A stretch of DNA of 64,000 nucleotides from Carnegiea gigantea (Eukaryota; Streptophyta; Magnoliopsida; Caryophyllales; Cactaceae), in contig JAKOGI010000186.1 of NCBI GenBank assembly GCA_029747015.1, positions 670,001 through 734,000 of the forward strand, in the 5' to 3' direction. The position numbers and the translations under genes are program-made. Positions within the stretch are counted from its first letter, which is position 1, and each line of letters starts with the position of its first letter. The notes beneath the pieces are model-generated. The model saw nothing but the letters and a program-made list of their open reading frames with translations, ran no database searches and was not told where the DNA came from. This document shows, in pieces, positions 58,328-64,000 of this stretch.

Positions 58328-59636
58328 CTAACCATCTCCTCCCTGATTCTGGAAAATTAAAGGCGGAAAATCTTCATCTTTCAACCGGCAGTTCCTTGGG
58401 GCCAGTGATCTGGCAAAATAATCAATTCCTCCTGTTATAAGATGGTAAGAAATAAACGCATCACAAAATCATCCCAAGGAAAAAATTACAAGCTAATTAA
58501 TGAACCCCAAGATTGGGGGGGGGTGTAACGCTCTACAACCCCAAGTTCAGTAATTTGTAGAGCAATAAGAACAAAGAATTATCCACATTAAGGAAATTGA
58601 AGAAATCACTCTTGGGTAATTTTTTTCATCTTTAGACTCAGAACTTACATGATTAAAGCCAAATGTCTCACCATACCTCTGTTGTAGACTAAAGCCAAAA
58701 TTAGAGTCCCATGGAAGCTCCATAGACCATAGTCCATAGTCAATACAATTCAAAGGTGCTGCATACTTTTTTGACTCCCGGCCCCCTCCCAAAAAAAGCG
58801 GAAAACAATCCAAAAACAATAACAAAAAGTTTTTTTCGAGGTGGAACTCAAGCTATCCTTGGATTTAGTTTGGGTTGCCAATTTTTATGTTTTATTTTTT
58901 TTTTTTCATGAGGAAGCCAAGGAACCCAAGGGCACATTCAACTAGTGTTCTCACAGGTTCAGAAAAGAATGGAAATGGAAAAAAAAAAGGTTTATGAATA
59001 GAATTGACACACACAGGGGGGGGGGAGTGAGAGCAAGCAAGCGAGTGAGAGAACTTGCCTTTGGACGTAAGGGGATGATGGTTGATCTGGTGAAGAGTGT
59101 TGTGTGGAGCGCCCATGATGTCTTTGGCCTACAAAAGGTCCTCTGACTCGAGTCCCGTCAGCTGGTTGGGATGCATCATTCATGCCAACAAGGCCCACAG
59201 GCCCAAGAGACCCAAACTCAAGTTCACCAGGTGAGACATTGCCAGAGTTGTGATCATATGGATATAGCATCACAACTGAAGGGACAGTTGGTCCATTTGA
59301 CATTATCCCACTTGATTTCATGCCTGGAAATGGGTACATCCCATATGACATAGTTGCAGAACTGCCCCGAGAAGAGCTAGGCTGTACTGGACCATTCTTC
59401 TGGGACTGATGTGAAGACAAAGGCTCATGTCTGACCCAAGGTCTGCCAGCCTGATTCTCATTGGCTGCCGGCCGGTCAACCCTTGATTTCTCCACCTGAT
59501 TATGGTTCTGATTACGTGCAGCAGCTCTGGCTTTCACAGTGTTCCAGTTCCCTTCTCTGTCAGCATGATCACTTCTGTCGTAGTTGTAACTGTTCCTCCT
59601 AGTTCCAGAGGAATGCCAAGCTCGGATAGAGGCCTT
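58328..59636 (-). CDS. 3' end of a second nucleotidyltransferase-gene copy (partial, continues right)
   Basis: Two exons homologous to exons 8 and 9 of the gene at 42506-55437: 59636-59059 and 58409-58328. Exon 8' is 578 nt against 581 in copy 1. The three indels I can see (one Ser, one Lys, one Gln) are each whole codons, and there is no stop. The GC donor is conserved. Exon 9' keeps the KDEDFPPLIFQNQG motif, but a TAG at 58330-58328 replaces an AGG codon and shortens the tail by 12 residues. No exon 7 equivalent (2.5 kb in copy 1) is in the window; it would lie right of the LTR element beginning at 61092. The gene may be functional or a truncated copy. Confidence 0.8.
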
Positions 59637-61091
59637 CTGAAGCATAGAAAAAATAGCATTGGAATCTAATCTAGCAAAGAATGAAAAAATTTATAACAGA
59701 CATTACAGATAGCAGAAAGAATGCGACTGAGCTGATGAATATCGGGAAGCAGAAAACTTTTCAAAACCAAATGCACAATCACAGAAGAAAAAAGATAAAT
59801 GCACTGGTACTCATCAAAGAAGCTTCTCCACACCAAGAAAATCCATGCTCATTTGCATTTCTTGTACAGAATCGCCCCTGAACAGCAAAACCTGAAACAT
59901 TCTCTACATTTGGCATATGGTGGCTTGTCAATGCACCACACGCTTGTTACAGCGAACAAGACAGCGGCTACATGTCAGGGAAGATTACTCTCCCACAGTC
60001 CCACCACTGCCACCCCCCCCCCCCCCCAAAAAAAAAGAAAAGGAAAAAAAAACATAGTAGCATAGGGCTAAAAACAGAGAACGCATCTAGAATTGTAGGA
60101 TTCAGTGGTCATGCACCCTTGAAAAGTATGTCACACTCCCGCTATTTATTTTAAAAAAAAAAAATAGATAACCACAGTAATTGTTGCTTCCGAAAAGTTT
60201 GTGTGAGGTACAATATGATTTGACATAATAACTTACAAGGGCCTCCAATTAGAGAGCATTCAGCAAATTTATCCTTAATAGATCCGTCCTTCTGGATAAC
60301 CTTTTGAGAACGCTGCACTAGGCATCAATGTAAGTCTACATCCAAATGCGCAAGCCCCCCACCTGAGGATCTCACACTATTTCTGTCATTGAGACCACAA
60401 GCCATTTCACCTAACTCGCAAATTCCTTTAGTCCTGAAGAAAATATGCCTCCTACTCATAGCATCCCTAAATTAAGCTCTTGATTTATAATGCCAGCAAA
60501 GCCCTAGTTACATAACAGATGGCATCCATTAAAGGATACCCAAATATATCTTATTATGTATTAACTAGGGATTTCTTGTTCGTGATGGTCGAACTTCATA
60601 GGAAGCATGTGATGTCAAATGAAAGGGCCTCAAGGCTCTGATCTCAGAGAAGGTGAAACTGTAAAACTTTCAGCCTATCTCATTCAATTGAAACAAAAAG
60701 AGGCATTGAAAACAAAGATTTCTGCCGAACATTGCCCAGTGCAACACAGCTCTAGGTATAGCTCTATTAGTGAACTCACAAATTCTAATCAACTGATTAC
60801 CGACAGACACCATCTAGATCAGGCTAAGTTGTAGAATAAGGAAACACCTTGCTGATTATACCAAACTAGCAACCCTCCCAAAAAAAAAAAAAAAAAAAAA
60901 AAAAAAGCATTGGCCCAAAAGCTCAAGTTGAGAAAATTTTCTCCCAATTCGACAGCTAACAACCATTTAGCTTCATGTAGACACAGTTCCTTCACTGCCA
61001 AAAGATGTACAATTGCTTGTCTTCTAACCAATCTTGTAGAATTTATTGGGCACTTTTCATTGCATCCATTAAGGAATAATGGAATATGTGA
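59637..61091 (-). other. Intron of the second copy up to the LTR insertion
   Basis: Aligns with 43618-45500 of copy 1 with substitutions, lacks the 165-bp MITE, and contains C16A9 (60013-60037) where copy 1 has C9A8. An A28 run is at about 60880-60906. Similarity to copy 1 fails at about 61085-61092, exactly where the LTR starts. Confidence 0.75.
60013..60037. repeat. C16A9 compound homopolymer
   Basis: Sixteen C followed by nine A at the position paralogous to C9A8 at 44146-44162. Thus the tract predates the duplication and has changed length since. Confidence 0.85.
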
Positions 61092-61390
61092 TGTTGTATC
61101 TTCTAAGGAGTTTTGGCAATGTATATTCTAGGAAGAATAGGAGATTTCGTAATCTAGGGATCCTCTTTTAGGATAAAATCTTTTTATTTTCCTAGATTAT
61201 TTTTAATTATTGTAATCTTATCGTAATCTTTGGATTTATTTTATATTCTTTTTTTCAGTTGTACCAATTCCTATATAAACTCCCTCGTGCTTTAGGGAAA
61301 GACACACTTGAATGAATCGAATTATTGAGTTTTTCGAAAGTTCTTGTGTGATTTGTCTAGGTGTGGGAATTGCTCTTAGAACGTCCTACA
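61092..61390 (+). repeat. 5' LTR of the right-hand retrotransposon
   Basis: Starts TGTTGTATC and ends GTCCTACA, about 299 bp. A TATA box (TATATAAA) lies at 61272-61279. The start was placed where similarity to the paralogous intron stops and a TG is available; it could be off by a few bases. Confidence 0.7.
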
Positions 61391-61396
61391 TCAAAT

Positions 61397-61408
61397 TGGT
61401 ATCAGAGC
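61397..61408 (+). other. Primer binding site, initiator-methionine tRNA
   Basis: TGGTATCAGAGC, the standard plant site complementary to the 3' end of tRNA-Met initiator, six bases after the LTR. Confidence 0.92.
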
Positions 61409-62586
61409 CTGCGATCCCTGCCGCTGCCTTCGTATTTTCTTTTCCTTTTTTCCCTTTCCCGGGTCCCCCCCCCCCCAAAAAAAAACCAGATAAAAACACA
61501 ACAAACCAGAAACCCTAAACCCTTGCTACCGTCATGTCACCACCCCCAGGAGTGGCAGCCACCACCATCGACCACCAAACCCAGGTCGCCACCACCGGCC
61601 GACCCCCAACCAAACCTCCACTACACCGGCCACCCCTCGCCGGAACCCTAATCCCCGGAGCCAAAACTCCAAACGCGCACACTGCTCCTTCGAGCCACCA
61701 CCAAAACAGCCAACCACCAACAACGCCAACCACCACCCAACCCTCGTCTCTCTTAGTCGACCACCACCACACACCCACCGACCCCAGCCGCTAGCCGGAA
61801 ACCTAGAAGCCCCAAATTTGAGCCCTGATTAGCGAAAATCCTAACTTCCCGAAACCCTAGACCCCAAATTCACGTCCAATCCCTCACATTCACCCCAAAT
61901 TGATTTCATTGAAACGTCACCCACCAAATTTCGCCCAAAACTCCCAACACAATTGAAGGAAATCATATCAATTTGGCTTCGATTGCTTGGGTACCAACCC
62001 GCAAACCCTAGTTTGCGCGAACTGCTTGCTAATTGAAAGCATTGGTGCCTTCGGTCAGCAGCAGGGGTGCCGAGCCGATACTCCCTGGGTCGGGCCGTCC
62101 CGCCATCTACGGTCTTCTCTCGCCGGAAACTGTCCTGGTAGACCGTCTCCAAGTCGTGGTTGCTTCTCTGCTGCTACTATTCAGGGCAATGTTCCAGTCC
62201 CTTTGTTGCTGTGCTGGAACCGTGGCTGACAGCTAACTGCCATCACCTCATCCCAATCTGATTTCAGTTAGTTGTTGCCGTGGTAAAGGCGGTCCCTAGA
62301 CCGGTACTCAAGCGTAAAAGGTACGGGGAACTCAATTTACTTTGATAAGAGTTTGATTCTCTGTAAGCGAAATTAGCCTAATTCCTGATTGTTTGGGTCT
62401 TTGAGTGTTTGCTTAGATCCCGATTTCTCATTGCTGCTTATTCCCTGCTTGGTTCGAGTTATATCAATAATCCATATCAAACTTTTGTACTTTGTGGTGT
62501 GTGTAGTGACTGTTTATCACTGTCGTTACTATTGCGACTTGGTTTAATCTCAACACTTACATTTTGCATACATAGTTGCATTCATT
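61409..62586 (+). other. Untranslated leader of the right-hand retrotransposon
   Basis: C-rich CCACCA-type low-complexity DNA at 61535-61790 gives long open frames on both strands without any domain. A C12A9 run is at 61465-61485. The first gag ATG is at 62587. Confidence 0.6.
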
Positions 62587-64000
62587 ATGTCATCCTCACC
62601 CAAACAGCCTTCCTAATCTCAGATTGACACTCTATCTGAAAGGCTTGATAGTCAAGATGCTAGGTTTGACCAACTCGACGCCAAAATTGACAAACTTACT
62701 CGAGCATTTGAGAAGTTACCCATGATTGACCAACCTAAAAGCCCACCCCAATTTTCCCCTGAACTACTTGTGGGGGGAAATGATCGTCGTCAGTGGGTCG
62801 TTTATAAGTCAAGTCGAGCTAATGAGCCTGAGGAGAGGGAACCAGAACCAACGACTCCATCTAACCCTCGAGTGCAAGGGGAGAGGAGTAACTTTAGGCA
62901 TGACCAAGGGGACCATAGGAACCGTCGGTTCGACACCCCTAGAGATGATAGGAGGACGGGTAACGCTAGGGAGCCTCGGCACAAACTGACCGTAGGAGTG
63001 TTCACAAGGGTTACTCCGATATTACTCAAAAAGTGAATGTTGATGCACCCTCTTTTGATGGAAAGATATATGCTGCTACCTTTTCTGACTGAATAATTGC
63101 TATGGAGGTCTATTTTGACTACTATGAGATGTCTGATATTGAGCGGGTTCGATTTGCCAAGATGAAACTCATAGAACCTACCAGGAAATTTTGGCAAACT
63201 GTCACGAGTCATCTTAAACGAATGCATCAACCTCCTATCGTTCAATGGGAAGTCATGAAGGCGAGGTTGAAAGAAAAGTACCTCCTTTCTTTTCATAAGG
63301 CACACCTTGTCGACCACATGCTAGACCTTAGACAGTCCACCTCTAGTGTGTCTGATTACATCAATAGTTTTGAAGAATTGACTCAGCGTTGTGACCTTCT
63401 AGAGGATCCTTCCATTACCAATAGTCCGCTTCATTCGGGGCTTACGAACTGACCTTAACAGGGAAGTAACCTTATCTGCGCCTTATACTCTCGATTAGGC
63501 TTACCACAAAGCTTTAGAGGTTGAAAAACTTGATAAGCTTTGCCCTATGCGACGTACTGCTCCTTCCTCTAGGGCCCCTGCCCAATCTGTTCCTAAGATG
63601 AATGAGTTTTCTGTCAGTGCTTCAACTTCTAAGGGTCACAACCCTCAAATCCCACCTAGAGTAACCCGACAGAGAGCTTCCTTTGGTACATCTCGTAACC
63701 CAGTCCAATATTTTAGCTGTCGTGGGAGAGGTCATCATGCTTCTGAGTGCCCGCACCGCACCCTGGCCCCAGAGCATGAGTCATTTGGACCACCCGAACT
63801 TGAGGAAGAGGTCGTCGATCCTGAGTGAGACTTGGAAGATCTTGTTAATGTTGAGAATAGCCTTCTTCATGATGCACATCTTGGAGTTGTAAGACTTTTA
63901 GCCAACCCAGTCGTGAACGGTGAATGTAAACGTACCACCATCTTCTATGCTCTTGTGAGGTGTAGGGAAACTCTTATGAAAATGGTTATAGATGATGGCA
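62587..64000 (+). pseudogene. Broken gag and start of protease of the right-hand retrotransposon
   Basis: ATG at 62587 is followed within ten codons by TAA; the frame then reads SQIDTLSERLDSQDARFD, a coiled-coil N-terminus. A frameshift lies near 63005-63036. The gag core (63060-63430) contains a TGA at 63090-63092 where a Trp codon is expected, then MEVYFDYYEMSDIERVRFAK and RKFWQTVT. A second frameshift is near 63410-63425, a TAG at 63496-63498 and a TGA near 63826. The zinc knuckle reads YFSCRGRGHHASEC: the first Cys of CX2CX4HX4C is Tyr. The last 60 codons lead into a protease-like segment ending MVIDDG at the edge. The copy cannot encode an intact Gag. Confidence 0.85.

Larger units (their letters stand above)
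61092..64000 (+). mobile_element. Ty3/gypsy LTR retrotransposon, left part, truncated by window end
   Basis: 5' LTR 61092-61390, initiator-tRNA primer site 61397-61408, a long leader to 62586, a broken gag and the start of protease at the window edge. It is transcribed left to right, opposite to the host gene copy. Pol and the 3' LTR must lie outside the window. The gag sequence type (EMSDxERVRFAKMKL, then RKFWQTVT, then MLDLRQ) is that of plant chromovirus-like or related Ty3/gypsy elements. Confidence 0.85.

Noticed and set aside
61534..61794. Pro/Thr-rich and Gly/Trp-rich ORFs in the retrotransposon leader
   Set aside because: CCACCA-rich low-complexity DNA opens both strands; no domain.
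1..64000. CRISPR array, operon, rRNA or bacterial features
   Set aside because: The window is plant nuclear DNA; the direct repeats seen are LTR, satellite-like or duplicated introns, and no array with unique spacers exists.
1..64000. Complete tRNA gene
   Set aside because: Box A/B-like words occur only in SINE-like units; no cloverleaf could be drawn.

Overview
The window is nuclear DNA of a flowering plant, probably a eudicot. Coding regions are split by many GT-AG introns, intergenic DNA is AT-rich, and the proteins belong to plant families: a trehalose-6-phosphate phosphatase, an organelle-type DEAD-box helicase, a plant poly(A)-polymerase-like nucleotidyltransferase, a TIGR01589 protein and a plastid membrane protein. 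There are also Ty3/gypsy LTR elements, SINEs and MITEs. All calls come from reading the sequence; no database search was possible. I cannot name the species.

Layout. 1-1299: AT-rich DNA with one tRNA-derived SINE-like unit. 1300-9339: a complete but old minus-strand LTR element with both LTRs, a tRNA primer site, a polypurine tract and a near-matching 5-bp target duplication. It carries only a broken gag; no pol is visible, and tandem repeats and non-coding DNA fill that space. 10188-14273 (-): TIGR01589 protein, 7 coding exons, 366 aa, with an Au-type SINE in its last-but-one region. 18516-18888 (-): decayed RNase H fragment followed by an A-tract. 19291-21918 (+): plastid-targeted membrane protein, 4 exons, 224 aa. 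22124-30116: gene-poor DNA with a 60-nt T tract, an (AT)n tract and MITE-like elements. 30117-32856 (+): trehalose-6-phosphate phosphatase, 9 coding exons, 324 aa. 34846-40751 (-): DEAD-box RNA helicase, 10 exons, 778 aa, with a short upstream ORF and a 436-bp tandem duplication in intron 2. 42506-55437 (-): nucleotidyltransferase/PAP-OAS1 protein, 9 exons, 1392 aa. 58328-61091: the 3' end of a second, tandemly duplicated copy of that gene, last two exons open. 61092-64000: the left part of a plus-strand Ty3/gypsy element that appears to have landed in a large intron of the second copy; its gag is broken and it runs off the window.

How the parts relate. The genes look like independent housekeeping or signalling genes, not a pathway cluster: sugar signalling (TPP), organellar RNA handling (helicase), RNA tailing or a related nucleotidyl transfer (PAP/OAS1 protein), and plastid membrane function. 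The clearest evolutionary story is the head-to-tail duplication of the nucleotidyltransferase gene. It gives an internal calibration: one 165-bp MITE is present in copy 1 and its site is empty in copy 2, a GC-AG intron is shared by both, and the LTR element is only in copy 2.

The most unusual recurrent signal is a compound homopolymer, a run of T directly followed by a run of G (or C followed by A on the other strand), seen about a dozen times in introns and spacers and always in that order. The LTRs of the left element carry a dense series of short imperfect palindromes of the form GACTTGNNAGTC together with many TTGAC cores.
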